Below are positions 43,111 to 52,311 of a stretch of DNA of 64,000 nucleotides, piece by piece. This stretch comes from a virus. The position numbers were made by a program, and so were the translations under genes. How positions within the stretch are numbered: the stretch's first letter is position 1; every line of letters starts with the position of its first letter. The DNA lies in IMG/VR virus record IMGVR_UViG_3300042691_038490, positions 30,860-94,859 of that record, one strand, 5' to 3'. The notes under the pieces were generated by a model. It saw only the letters and a list, made by a program, of their open reading frames with translations, was not told the origin of the DNA and did not search any database.

Positions 43111-44035
43111 TCAAATGTTCCTTATGATAATCGTGACCTTTCTTTGTCAAAGCACGACCAGTAGGTTTGATTTCAATAAGATGATTTCTCATCAAATATA
43201 ATTCCACATTTCTCTGTAACATATCTTTGGTAAGATTAGTTTTAGCTGAAAGATTGGTAAGTCTCAACTCTCCATATTCCTTGAGCAATTTAATTACATT
43301 AAGTTCAATTTCTGTGAGGCCGAGAGGATAGATAGACAATCTATCTTTAATCTCTAGCCAACCAGTTTTATCTAGTTCTTTGGAATTTTTAGATGCCAAA
43401 TAAGACGAAACTTGATTTGCCATAGATTGAGCTTGGCGAGCATTACCACGGCACACGCTGGCAACTTCATTTAAAATTGATTCGTGAACGCTTTGATTTT
43501 TAGTTTTTAAATTACCGCTAATAATCTTACCAAGATCAATATAAGAATAATCCTCAAGATCAATTCTATAAAGACGATCAAGAAGTGCGTGAAAAATCTT
43601 TTGAGCTTCAGTAGTGCAAAATATAAAACTATTTTGATTAAAACGGAAAGTATAAGTTCCCTCATCAAAAGTAAAATCATTTTGATTTGTGCTATTAGGA
43701 TTTAGTATTGTAAGAAGTGCCATAGTTACATCTCTAGGTAACTCACTTGCTTCATCAAAGATAATCGTAGTGTCCTTATCATAAACATAGGGTAACATAA
43801 TTTGATTAAAGAAACTCTTTACATTTTTAATAGTAGAACAATTAACGATTAGACTCTTTTCTCTTTTCATAAGATTAGCAGTCTTTTGAGCAATAAGAGT
43901 TTTACCACATCCTCTTGGAGCAACAAAAAGAAGATGGGGCATAATCCTCGTTTGATTATATCCATCTAAAAGAAAGTTTAACTTCTTTTTAATTTTATCC
44001 TGTCCTACGATCTCTGAATAGTTTTCTTGCGACAT
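43097..44035 (-). CDS. ruvB: RuvB-like AAA+ ATPase (312 aa)
   Basis: AAA+ fold with Walker A LFVAPRGCGKTLIA, Walker B TIIFDEASEL, sensor 1 FIFCTTEAQKI, arginine finger region LLDRLYRIDLE, and a C-terminal winged helix LGLTEIELNVIKLLKEYGEL plus LMRNHLIEIKPTGRALTKKG, the layout of bacterial RuvB (branch-migration motor). Acts on Holliday junctions or replication forks; no RuvA or RuvC was seen near. A clamp-loader-type role is the alternative. Confidence 0.8.
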   Translation of the reverse strand: MSQENYSEIVGQDKIKKKLNFLLDGYNQTRIMPHLLFVAPRGCGKTLIAQKTANLMKREKSLIVNCSTIKNVKSFFNQIMLPYVYDKDTTIIFDEASELPRDVTMALLTILNPNSTNQNDFTFDEGTYTFRFNQNSFIFCTTEAQKIFHALLDRLYRIDLEDYSYIDLGKIISGNLKTKNQSVHESILNEVASVCRGNARQAQSMANQVSSYLASKNSKELDKTGWLEIKDRLSIYPLGLTEIELNVIKLLKEYGELRLTNLSAKTNLTKDMLQRNVELYLMRNHLIEIKPTGRALTKKGHDYHKEHLSEKS

Positions 44036-44072
44036 AGTAGTTTTATATACCAGTTTAAAAGTAAGATCAAGT

Positions 44073-44285
44073 TTAATTTACTTGAAAATCAATCTGTTCT
44101 TCTAAACTATTATATGTTTTAGTATTGACTTCTTTTTCGATTCCTCTTATGTTTAAATTGTCGAGGAATTTCTTTGATACGATAACAACAGCATCTTGCT
44201 TTAATACTTTGTTAAGTTCGCTCAATGGAATCATTGAGAAACAAAACGAACCTTTTTTGCGACCACGACTAGATTTCATCTTCAT
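44073..44285 (-). CDS. Unknown small basic protein (70 aa)
   Basis: RGRKKGSFCFSMIPLSELNK then DAVVIVSKKFLDNLN. A basic start followed by an alpha/beta part. Overlaps 44269. Confidence 0.5.
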   Translation of the reverse strand: MKMKSSRGRKKGSFCFSMIPLSELNKVLKQDAVVIVSKKFLDNLNIRGIEKEVNTKTYNSLEEQIDFQVN

Positions 44286-44457
44286 TATCCTTTCCGCTTT
44301 CTACCATAGCATTTAATAAATCAAACTTTAATGACTCTAAAACTCCAATAACTTGATAAGCGGTCATATCGCTTTCGTGAGCATATCTTAATATATCTTT
44401 ATATAAGACTTGCCTTAATTGATTTCCAGCGTGACAATTAAAATTTTCTTCACTCAT
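44269..44457 (-). CDS. Unknown small protein (62 aa)
   Basis: FNCHAGNQLRQVLYKDILRY, ESDMTAYQVIGVLESLKFDL; helical. Coupled to 44454 (ATGA). Confidence 0.5.
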   Translation of the reverse strand: MSEENFNCHAGNQLRQVLYKDILRYAHESDMTAYQVIGVLESLKFDLLNAMVESGKDNEDEI

Positions 44458-44705
44458 TTGATTTTTATATTGTATTTAGATATTGTAAATCCTAAACCGA
44501 ATATAGCAAATGTAAAGATTTTTCCATATTCGTATGATTCAAATGAAATGTCTGTCTTTAATTTTAATTTAAATCCAAACCATTTATCATCATAATCATC
44601 AATGTAACCTAGACTAGTGGCTGGTAAGATAACGCCGATTGCCCAATCTTTGCTCTTACCAAACCACCAATCTTTGAAGGCTGGAATTTGTATTCCAAAT
44701 TTCAT
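44454..44705 (-). CDS. Unknown small protein (83 aa)
   Basis: Aromatic, beta-rich (FKDWWFGKSKDWAIGVILPA then a final strand). Abuts rIIB. Unknown. Confidence 0.5.
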   Translation of the reverse strand: MKFGIQIPAFKDWWFGKSKDWAIGVILPATSLGYIDDYDDKWFGFKLKLKTDISFESYEYGKIFTFAIFGLGFTISKYNIKIK

Positions 44706-45626
44706 TTAGCTTTTGATGAATCTCCCTGTTTTTGGGTCACGCTTGTTATGATAATTAACAGAGGATTGCATAGTGCCATCGTTGGCATAATCATTATCCT
44801 CATCTTCATCATCATAATCGCCATCATCTTCATCTTCATATCCAAGCATTTCTTCCATAGCTTCTCTAGCTTCTGGACGATAAGGGTGAATATAATTACC
44901 ATAAGCAATATCGTAAAGGTCTTTATCTAGCGACTTGCGATATAGTGCAACAACTTCTAGCTTGGATGCACGAAGTTTTTGGCAATCACAATCATTAGGC
45001 ACAGAAACAACATCAGCAGGGTTGATCTTAACAATCACAAGATTACCACCGCCATTGAATCCCTTTGCATATTCTTCTGAACCAGCGTGATAACCTTCAG
45101 AACAACCAATCTCTGCATTATCGCAAACTTGATTACGAGGCATCTCACGAACTTGTCCAATAGCGAAGTTATGCTTTCCGCTATACCAATCAGTAAAATC
45201 TGATCGAACACTCTTGTATGCAAGGAAATCGCCGTCTGGAGTTAGAGGCATCTTCTTATGCTCCAAGAATTTGTAAAGCTCATTAACTGCTCTGCGAGAA
45301 GGATTCTCCATTAGCTTGTCAAGAAACTTAACAAGAGGCTCATAAGGCAAACCATTCTTAATAAAGTTGAGGATTCGATCTACAACAATATTATGAATCT
45401 CCTCGCCAGCATAAGTCACAATGCCATCACGAACATCAATCTTGCCGTGAGAGAATCGAACAATAGCTTTGCTCTTGTCTAGAATATCTGGAAGGGCATC
45501 AAATCGTCCTTCACGAATTGCGGTGATAGCGTCTTTCCATACTGGATTTTCGCTAGTAATAGTCTTTGGCTCATCGTTCAATACGATGGTAAGACTACGA
45601 TCTGTTAATATATATGGTATCTTCAT
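44706..45626 (-). CDS. rIIB: RIIB-type protector protein (306 aa)
   Basis: Matches T4 rIIB-like proteins of large phages: SHGKIDVRDGIVTYAGEEIH, then LDKLMENPSRRAVNELYKFL, MPLTPDGDFLAYKSVR and YHAGSEEYAKGF, IVKINPADVVSVPNDCDCQK. It lies right after rIIA on the same transcript. RIIA and RIIB protect against RexAB-type abortive infection and other host defences and sit at the membrane. Acidic tail (DDGDYDDEDED) is characteristic here. Confidence 0.9.
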   Translation of the reverse strand: MKIPYILTDRSLTIVLNDEPKTITSENPVWKDAITAIREGRFDALPDILDKSKAIVRFSHGKIDVRDGIVTYAGEEIHNIVVDRILNFIKNGLPYEPLVKFLDKLMENPSRRAVNELYKFLEHKKMPLTPDGDFLAYKSVRSDFTDWYSGKHNFAIGQVREMPRNQVCDNAEIGCSEGYHAGSEEYAKGFNGGGNLVIVKINPADVVSVPNDCDCQKLRASKLEVVALYRKSLDKDLYDIAYGNYIHPYRPEAREAMEEMLGYEDEDDGDYDDEDEDNDYANDGTMQSSVNYHNKRDPKTGRFIKS

Positions 45627-45647
45627 ATTGATAGTTTTACTCCTTTT

Positions 45648-47864
45648 TTAGTTTTTGTCAATAAGATTTATGTAATCTACTACTTTTTGTAGTTCAGATT
45701 TGCTATCGTATTTCCATCCATAGCTGTCTGGCACAAACACATCTAGCAAACCATACTTCTCTCTAACATCTTTCATTAACTTTAATAGATTATAAGTTGG
45801 CTCTACATCTTTGAATTTAATATCAAAATGTGCGTTCTTTAAAAAGTCTTGCACCTCTGATACTTTCTTAAAGTCTGATTTTGTATAAAACATTACTGCA
45901 CTCAAATATTGAGAGAATGAATCGTTGGTATCTTCAATGGATTCGTGAAGTTTATGCTTTTGAATCCTTTGTGCAAGTTCAACAAAATCATCGCCATCAC
46001 TCTCATTCTGATGCTGTTGCCAATGTTTTGCGTCAATAATCTTTTGAGCAGTTTTATCAAACTCCTCTTGAAGTTTATCTTGCATATAGTCCCAAAGATT
46101 AACAAGGTTTTTATTCTTTTTAATAACCTTCTTTTTGGAAACAAAAGTCTTGCTTTTAATTCCATAAAGCTCTGTGATCTTATCGCCAGTAAATGTCTCA
46201 TACTGATCGAGAGCATCCTTCAAAGAACCATTCCCTAAATTGTGCAGACCATCTTTTGATACTGCTTCGAAAGCGTTGATCTCTACATAGATAGCTTTAT
46301 CATTAGCAAGATCAATACTCATAGTCTCCCAATTAGAAGATTTTGTTCCCCAATTACGAGCATCATCACGCTTAAACTTAAAGATTTGAGAAGAATGTTT
46401 TGGATTCTTACTTACGATTGAATTACCAGAAGTGACTTTTTGAATCTCAATCTTTTCGTAATCAGAGAGTTTGAGATAATTCTTCTCAAGTAATCCAATC
46501 TCTTTGTCAAAAAGATTTTTAGTCGCATCGTCCTTGAAAGCAAAAACATAAGCACCTTCAATCTGCTCGCCAAGTTGATTCCAAAGTGTTGCTAGTCTTA
46601 AAGTTACGCCCATAGCTGAACCAGTATCATTGACTAGAATCTTGTGAGTTTTCTCACAAACAATTCGTGTTTCTTCTGATTCTGAAACTAGCTTGGAGCT
46701 TCTGCGAGATTTAGAATAAAATCTTGCTGTAAGTTTTCCAGTAGAGATTAGATTGCGAACCTTATCTCCAAGAGGAATAATCTGATCGTTAATAACCTTG
46801 CCATTCCAAGTAACTTTGTTATTCAACGAATCACGAATAACATATCCAAGACTACCATAAGTTCCAAACACTTGATGATACAACGCCTTGGCATCAAAGA
46901 CATTATCACAAGTCTTGAATTGATTAGAAATAGATTCTGCGATTTCTTCTTTGATCTTCTTAAACTTTGCTCTGATAGCTTTCTTGGTCTTATCAGTATA
47001 TTCTAGACTCTCACGGCTTGCAGTAATATCAAGTTCGCCAAGAGTAAAGTCTACTTCAAATCCTTGATTGCAAAGACTTTCTAATGTGTCATCTTTGAAA
47101 CCAACATCGCTAGAATCAATATCATATCCAACACCCATAACTGCAATCGAGCTACTACTATGATAATAAGACCTATCATTAGAACCATAATAACGCCAGC
47201 AACTACCTTCAAAAACTGGCTTGCGATCATAGACTGATGCAATATCTTCTTTTCTTGCACCAGTAATTTTAGGCTTGTTCTTGAAATATTTAAATAGCTC
47301 TACTGCGGTCTTGAGAAAAGTCTCGGTATCTTCTTCACGAATTGGCACAGATACAACTACGCCAGTAGGCTCTGAAGATTTTTCTTCTTTGAGCTTTACG
47401 ATCTTACCAATTTTAGTCTCATCAATAAAAGCGTTGTAAGTAGTTTTCTTGCCGTTATGATATGAAATTAAAACAAAGTTATCTCCGTAGCTGAAAGGAG
47501 CAAACTTACCAATACCATAATAACCAATAGCAGAATTACTTTCACGCTTTGTAGATTCACCATAGTAGCAGTAAAGATTTTTAATATCATCGGGCGAAAG
47601 ACCATTACCAAAATCTCTAATAGTTAAAGTAGGGTCTAGCTTGCTAGGAAGTTTAACTTCAATAGGACGCTTGCTACCAGCTTCGATATTCGCATCTTGA
47701 GCATTACAAGCGATCTCACGCAAAACTGCAAGAGGCTTGTTGGAATACAACTGATTGCGAAGAATGTTAAAGATATAAGGAAGTCCAGATTGCTTGATTC
47801 CAAAACTTACTGAATCAAAACTATCAGACTCTACGACTTTGATGGGCTTTTCGATTAATTTCAT
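45648..47864 (-). CDS. rIIA: RIIA-type protector protein (738 aa)
   Basis: GHKL ATPase N-domain: LREIACNAQDANIEAG, LTIRDFGNGLSPDDI, GYYGIGKFAPFSY, the Bergerat-fold signatures shared with Hsp90/MutL and with phage RIIA. Length is close to T4 RIIA (725 aa). Precedes rIIB in one operon, with a TTGACC-N17-TAAATT promoter. Role: counter-defence against membrane-depolarising exclusion systems, with RIIB. Confidence 0.92.
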   Translation of the reverse strand: MKLIEKPIKVVESDSFDSVSFGIKQSGLPYIFNILRNQLYSNKPLAVLREIACNAQDANIEAGSKRPIEVKLPSKLDPTLTIRDFGNGLSPDDIKNLYCYYGESTKRESNSAIGYYGIGKFAPFSYGDNFVLISYHNGKKTTYNAFIDETKIGKIVKLKEEKSSEPTGVVVSVPIREEDTETFLKTAVELFKYFKNKPKITGARKEDIASVYDRKPVFEGSCWRYYGSNDRSYYHSSSSIAVMGVGYDIDSSDVGFKDDTLESLCNQGFEVDFTLGELDITASRESLEYTDKTKKAIRAKFKKIKEEIAESISNQFKTCDNVFDAKALYHQVFGTYGSLGYVIRDSLNNKVTWNGKVINDQIIPLGDKVRNLISTGKLTARFYSKSRRSSKLVSESEETRIVCEKTHKILVNDTGSAMGVTLRLATLWNQLGEQIEGAYVFAFKDDATKNLFDKEIGLLEKNYLKLSDYEKIEIQKVTSGNSIVSKNPKHSSQIFKFKRDDARNWGTKSSNWETMSIDLANDKAIYVEINAFEAVSKDGLHNLGNGSLKDALDQYETFTGDKITELYGIKSKTFVSKKKVIKKNKNLVNLWDYMQDKLQEEFDKTAQKIIDAKHWQQHQNESDGDDFVELAQRIQKHKLHESIEDTNDSFSQYLSAVMFYTKSDFKKVSEVQDFLKNAHFDIKFKDVEPTYNLLKLMKDVREKYGLLDVFVPDSYGWKYDSKSELQKVVDYINLIDKN

Positions 47865-47870
47865 ATATTG

Positions 47871-47899
47871 AATTTAAATTGAATTTTAATTCGGGTCAA
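47871..47899 (-). promoter_or_regulatory. Sigma70-type promoter of rIIA-rIIB
   Basis: -35 TTGACC, 17-nt spacer, -10 TAAATT; 6 bases before the ATG. Confidence 0.6.
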
Positions 47900-47916
47900 G
47901 TGTTTTCTTATTAAAT

Positions 47917-48159
47917 TTATTCAAACTTCCTACATCCTTGATGCTCAAAGGTTAATAGACCGCATCTGTGACTCTGCGGGTTTGAGCATACTCCCCAATC
48001 AGCACCAAGTTCACCATCTAATTTATTAAAGTATTTGCATCCCATAGAGCAATCTGGATAATGTTCTGATTCGTTTTCCCAACGAATTACTTTGCCAAAA
48101 GGTTCATAATCTTCTTCTTTTTTTATTACTACTTTTAGTAGGTGATTGTGATTATTCAT
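47917..48159 (-). CDS. Small Cys-rich protein, DxSxGCKxF...DWGVCxNPxSHR type (80 aa)
   Basis: Start at ATG 48159 (MNNHNHLL), overlapping the stop of the HNH gene. Contains YPDCSMGCKYF, LGADWGVCSNPQSHRCGLLT and FEHQGCRKFE, a well-conserved small family in bacteria and phages with four to five cysteines, probably a zinc-binding fold. Function unknown. Confidence 0.65.
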   Translation of the reverse strand: MNNHNHLLKVVIKKEEDYEPFGKVIRWENESEHYPDCSMGCKYFNKLDGELGADWGVCSNPQSHRCGLLTFEHQGCRKFE

Positions 48160-48730
48160 TATGGTTCGCAACTTTTTTACAAAAAGTTATAAACTCTTCA
48201 TCACCAAGGGCTTGCTTCATAAAATTTATTTTCTTATGAACCCATTGAACATTGTCTTTTGTATAACCTTTAGAAGAATCAATCCTATCTAGGGATGCGG
48301 TTTGATCTTTATGATTCCTAAAATTTCTTACAAAGCAAATATCCAAACCAGACAAAGCACATTTTTTATTTTGTTTAATAAATAATTCCCAAACATATTT
48401 GGGAGAAAGGCTCCATTTAATTTTCCTATAACCAGCTTTTCTTCGTAAATTATGAAAATATCTCAAGTGCATCTCTCCATAACTTTTTAACCTGCAATTT
48501 ACGCATCCTCCTTTATTTTTTTTCTTGTTTAATCCTGCACCACTTATAACTTTTTCCAAGCCACAAACGCATCTACACTTCCATTTTGGAACACCCCATT
48601 TAGATTTACCTACATATCCTATAATTGTATATCCACCAAATTTTTGACCTATTTTATTTTTAATTAAATTTGAATTATGTTGTTTTCCTTCGCATATTTT
48701 ATTGTCTTTTGTATCTAACCAATTATTCAT
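48152..48730 (-). CDS. HNH homing-type endonuclease with N-terminal zinc ribbon (192 aa)
   Basis: N-domain with cysteine pairs (CRCVC and GGCVNC), then an HNH core: CALSGLDICF, TASLDRIDSSKGYTKDNVQW, VHKKINFMKQAL. This is the layout of free-standing phage homing endonucleases. It sits between the DNA ligase gene and a small Cys protein and would promote spread of its own gene. Confidence 0.85.
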   Translation of the reverse strand: MNNWLDTKDNKICEGKQHNSNLIKNKIGQKFGGYTIIGYVGKSKWGVPKWKCRCVCGLEKVISGAGLNKKKNKGGCVNCRLKSYGEMHLRYFHNLRRKAGYRKIKWSLSPKYVWELFIKQNKKCALSGLDICFVRNFRNHKDQTASLDRIDSSKGYTKDNVQWVHKKINFMKQALGDEEFITFCKKVANHNE

Positions 48731-48774
48731 ATAATTATATACACGAAAGAAACAACTAATGGAAACAGGATAAC

Positions 48775-49887
48775 CTATTCGTAGCTTTCTCTGTCAATCG
48801 CTATCACATAGCCAAATCTAGGCACTTGATCTGGCGTATAATTAAAGAATTTTATTGTAGCTTTTTTGCCAACCAGTTTATTTTTATCTTTAAGTAGTTG
48901 AGCTAAATAAGTAAAGTCGCCTTTGATGTTGCTCTTAAAGTTTCTGCCGTGTTTATTTTTGAACACCATATAACCAGCAGTTCCTTTTCTATTGCCTTCA
49001 CCCTCAACAACTTCTAGGATTTCAAATTCTGCGTCCATAAAGTCTTTTCTTTTAAGAAGGTGCTTGCTTCTTTTATTTTCGTAAGTTCTGTCTAGTCTAA
49101 CCATTTGACCTTCATAGCCTTGCTCCATATACATTTCGTATGCTTGGTCTAATTCTTTCTCGTTACTAACTTTTAGAGTTGTTACAACAACAATACTTAT
49201 GTATTTTCTTTTAGTAAGAGCATCAGAAAGTAGTTCGTATCTTTTATAAAAAGAATCACTTTGATCTAGTATTCCAATTCTAGGTGCATCATATACCCAA
49301 TACTGAATATTATCTGCACTTTCCTCTAGTTCTTCATCAGTAGGTTTTGTTCTTTTTACGAGAGAACAAATCTTATTAAAGTCATTCGCAAACTTATCAC
49401 AATATAGCTCGCCGTCTAAAATTGCATTTGGATAATCTTTAAAAAACTTTTCTAGGTTTTCTCGGATATGAGGAGCAGAGATAATTGCTTTGCCGTTTCT
49501 GCTAAACATACCATCTTTTGTAACAATACAACGAATACCATCTAATTTAGGTTGAGATAAAACTGGATAGTTAATATCGTGATCTTCATACTTTTGAGCA
49601 AGCATAGGCTCAAAGTATTGAGTTTTATTAATATCTTTTACATCTTCGAAATAACCAGACTCAAGTTTCTTCTTACGCTTTGCTTCTGCTTCTTTGATCG
49701 CTTGTTCTTCTGGAGTAGTAGCATTAGCTCTGCCAGCGTTCTTTACTTTGCAATCTGTCCACTCATTTGTAATCTTTTCGCCATCTGTTTGACCAGAGAT
49801 TGTGCGATATTGATTTCCTTTGACTTCAATAGTCCACTCTTGAATTTTTCCACTTTTTGTCTTTTTATAAATAGTAGGAAGTTTCAT
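48775..49887 (-). CDS. ATP-dependent DNA ligase (370 aa)
   Basis: Nucleotidyltransferase motif I QPKLDGIRC (Lys114 takes AMP), motif III ILDGELY, motif IV region EGQMVRLD, motif V LLKRKDFMDAEFEI. N-terminal WGR-like segment (about residues 10-60), as in many large-phage ligases. Seals nicks in phage replication and repair with ATP. Own promoter TTGATA-N17-TATATT. Confidence 0.92.
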   Translation of the reverse strand: MKLPTIYKKTKSGKIQEWTIEVKGNQYRTISGQTDGEKITNEWTDCKVKNAGRANATTPEEQAIKEAEAKRKKKLESGYFEDVKDINKTQYFEPMLAQKYEDHDINYPVLSQPKLDGIRCIVTKDGMFSRNGKAIISAPHIRENLEKFFKDYPNAILDGELYCDKFANDFNKICSLVKRTKPTDEELEESADNIQYWVYDAPRIGILDQSDSFYKRYELLSDALTKRKYISIVVVTTLKVSNEKELDQAYEMYMEQGYEGQMVRLDRTYENKRSKHLLKRKDFMDAEFEILEVVEGEGNRKGTAGYMVFKNKHGRNFKSNIKGDFTYLAQLLKDKNKLVGKKATIKFFNYTPDQVPRFGYVIAIDRESYE

Positions 49888-49893
49888 AAAACG

Positions 49894-49922
49894 AATATAG
49901 TTTAAATTTTATTTTATATCAA
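49894..49922 (-). promoter_or_regulatory. Sigma70-type promoter of DNA ligase
   Basis: -35 TTGATA, 17-nt spacer, -10 TATATT. Confidence 0.55.
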
Positions 49923-49929
49923 TCTATTT

Positions 49930-50766
49930 TTATTTTTCAGTCTGCGGTAAAGCAGTAATAAGTTTAAGTCTTTTATAGAAAGCATCTTCTTCTATTATCT
50001 CATATTTCGCTGGACTCCATTCCGAAAAATATTTTGATAATAGTTTATTTTTTTTTGCTAGTTTCCATTTTTCTCCTTCGGAAAATCCATTCTTTAATAT
50101 TTTCTCTGAATATTTTAAATTTTTTACTCTTTCTTCGTTGCTGTGAGGAATATGATAAATATATTTACTTATATTAAAAAAGATAATTCTTTCCAATCCA
50201 ATCCAATCCTTACACCCTTTACCATTATCTTCATAAGATTGAATCTTTTGAGAGGAAAGGGATTTTGTTTTAATTCTTTCAATTAAATCTATATCTTCAA
50301 ATCCCCATACTGACTCTAAATTTTCATTATAACCTTCTCCAAAATCTTTTTTATTAACCAAAAGAAAACCTAGTGAGTAAGGATAAAATTGGCTAGAACC
50401 AGTAATAAAATAATTATCCAAACATTTTCTATTCCCCGCAATCTTTAGGCAATCAATCCAGCCGTCATCAAGATTTAAATAATCTACATCTAGTTTTAGA
50501 AGAATTTGATTTTCGTAATTAGTATTTTGAAAACCAAGATTCCAAGCTAAACAACGATAAAAATATTTTTGATTATCAACTCTTATTATTTTTATATTTT
50601 TATATCTTTTTATTTGATCTTGAACAATAACATTATTTATAATAGGTTTTTGAGAACTCCAATCAACGATGACAAAGTCTTTTATTTTTTCTATTTTTGT
50701 CCAAGTGGGAAGCATTTTCTCCAATGCCTCCTCTCTATTCATTACCGCTATAATACAAGAAATCAT
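49930..50766 (-). CDS. Family 2-like glycosyltransferase, paralogue of 55110 (278 aa)
   Basis: GT-A start ISCIIAVMNREEALEKMLPT, then FVIVDWSSQKPI, CLAWNLGFQNT and LLKLDVDYLN (DxD). It shares about half of its residues with the protein at 55110. These enzymes add a sugar to phage or host glycans, or to DNA; the substrate is not visible. Located between ligase and an AbrB-like regulator. Confidence 0.8.
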   Translation of the reverse strand: MISCIIAVMNREEALEKMLPTWTKIEKIKDFVIVDWSSQKPIINNVIVQDQIKRYKNIKIIRVDNQKYFYRCLAWNLGFQNTNYENQILLKLDVDYLNLDDGWIDCLKIAGNRKCLDNYFITGSSQFYPYSLGFLLVNKKDFGEGYNENLESVWGFEDIDLIERIKTKSLSSQKIQSYEDNGKGCKDWIGLERIIFFNISKYIYHIPHSNEERVKNLKYSEKILKNGFSEGEKWKLAKKNKLLSKYFSEWSPAKYEIIEEDAFYKRLKLITALPQTEK

Positions 50767-50801
50767 TTATAATTCCAGTCTATACTGGATGAGCCAGAAA
50801 G

Positions 50802-50990
50802 TCAAATTTTGTTTTTTTTTGATTCTAAAGGATTTGCAACTCTTAATAAAGAAAAAGTGCCGTCTTTATTGTCGTGCCAATCAATCGTATCACCGATTTT
50901 CCAACCAACTTTTTTCAAGAGAGATTTAGGCAATTCAATATATTGATAGCCGTTTTTTTCTTTTATTTCAATATAATGAGGCTTCTTCAT
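50802..50990 (-). CDS. AbrB/SpoVT-like DNA-binding protein (62 aa)
   Basis: YIELPKSLLKKVGWKIGDTI is the swapped-hairpin AbrB/MazE pattern (I-x-(L/I)-P-K-x-L-x-x-x-G-W-x-x-G-D). Probably a dimeric DNA-binding transcription regulator or orphan antitoxin. No toxin next to it. ATGA overlap with 50987. Confidence 0.75.
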   Translation of the reverse strand: MKKPHYIEIKEKNGYQYIELPKSLLKKVGWKIGDTIDWHDNKDGTFSLLRVANPLESKKNKI

Positions 50991-51637
50991 CTTGGCGTTA
51001 AGAAAGTTATAACTTTTCTAATACCAGTAAATCTAACCCATTCAACTAATCGTGTGACACTATATAGTTTTCTAGTAAGATGCCATCCAAACTTATCAAG
51101 GGGTTTAACATAATAATTAAAATAAGTTCTATAAACTGGACATTTCATTTTTTTATTGTGAGTTTCTAATTCTTTATCCCATTCTATTTGTTGCTCGATT
51201 CTATCTCTAGATGATAGCTTTGTATAATTAGGAATTATAGTTAATTCTTTTACTTCTCCATTAACTACAACACATCTCCAATCTGGATAAAAGTCGGTAG
51301 CGTCAATAGTATCTCCATAAATAACGCATCCAAAAGAGAATGTGCCAGTATAATTTTCTCGCCAAACTTCTTTGCTACTATCTTTTACATATTTTCTATC
51401 CCAAAATAAACCAAATTTACTATCATCTTCTTTTTGTTTTTCTGGAGAAACTTCTTCAAAGTGACCTTCTTCTACAAGTTCAAAAAGTTTATTATCACGA
51501 AGAACATAAGTAACCATAGTATTATCTTCTAATTCTTTTGTCTGATATTCTTCATCACGCCAATTATGATTTAGCGTTTTGAGAGTAGCGTCAAGAGGAA
51601 GCTCTTGTTCTACTTTAAGATAATTAAATAATCCCAT
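50987..51637 (-). CDS. Conserved phage protein, MGLFNxxK type (216 aa)
   Basis: Opens MGLFNYLKVEQELPLDATLK and has DEEYQTKELEDNTMVTYVLR, a start shared by a widespread phage protein family (MGLFDxxxxExPLP, FQTKDL). Mixed alpha/beta. Function unknown. It precedes the AbrB-like gene with a 4-base overlap. Confidence 0.65.
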   Translation of the reverse strand: MGLFNYLKVEQELPLDATLKTLNHNWRDEEYQTKELEDNTMVTYVLRDNKLFELVEEGHFEEVSPEKQKEDDSKFGLFWDRKYVKDSSKEVWRENYTGTFSFGCVIYGDTIDATDFYPDWRCVVVNGEVKELTIIPNYTKLSSRDRIEQQIEWDKELETHNKKMKCPVYRTYFNYYVKPLDKFGWHLTRKLYSVTRLVEWVRFTGIRKVITFLTPR

Positions 51638-51651
51638 AGTAGTATTATAAT

Positions 51652-52311
51652 TTATAATTTTATTAAGTCAATCTTGTTTTTATTATTTATAATTATAAAA
51701 GAAGCTCTTTCTTCGCAAAAACTTCCAGTATTAATATACTTATCAGAGTATTCAGATATATGAGAATGACCGCAAATTACTTTATCATAATTATTATTTT
51801 GAATATATTTTAAAGCATTTCTTTTCATATCAGAGCTTTTTTCTATAAAATCATTTGTTCTGTTCTTAAATAATCTAAAGAAATCGTCTGCAAAAGGAGT
51901 ATAATGTCTAAAGATGTAATACAATTTAATAATAAAATTTGTTATATATTTAAATCTAGAAAAATAAATATCAAAAATATCGCCGTGAACAACAAGAATC
52001 TTTTGGTCTTTTAATTCTATGATAAATTCGTCTTTACAATCGAAGCCGAGAAGAATACTCATAAACTCTGCTTTGAGAAAACAATGATTGCCAATAAGAT
52101 AAATTACTTTCTGTTTCTTTGATAATTTTCTTAATTTAGATAAGACTTTCCAATGACTACCTTTTAAACGATTTAAATTATGATGGTCAAAAAGATCACC
52201 AGCAATTATAATTGTTTTTGCTTTGTATTTTTTTAAAACCTTTAAAAGTTCATCAGTTTTACAATCTTTATCTCCGAGGTGAATATCTGAAACAATAAGA
52301 TATTTATTCAT
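51652..52311 (-). CDS. Calcineurin-like metallophosphatase (219 aa)
   Basis: Start at ATG 52311 (MNKYLIVSDIHLG), overlapping the end of the HNH gene. Metal motifs: SDIHLG, IIAGDLFDHHN, YLIGNHC, VVHGDIFD, CGHSH, the LpxH-like layout (UDP-diacylglucosamine pyrophosphatase relatives). Possibly acts on nucleotides or phospho-signals rather than lipid A. Cytoplasmic. Confidence 0.85.
   Translation of the reverse strand: MNKYLIVSDIHLGDKDCKTDELLKVLKKYKAKTIIIAGDLFDHHNLNRLKGSHWKVLSKLRKLSKKQKVIYLIGNHCFLKAEFMSILLGFDCKDEFIIELKDQKILVVHGDIFDIYFSRFKYITNFIIKLYYIFRHYTPFADDFFRLFKNRTNDFIEKSSDMKRNALKYIQNNNYDKVICGHSHISEYSDKYINTGSFCEERASFIIINNKNKIDLIKL

Noticed and set aside
44688-44930. 80-residue plus-strand frame inside rIIB
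   Set aside because: Antisense shadow of the acidic rIIB tail; Ile/Phe-rich by complement.
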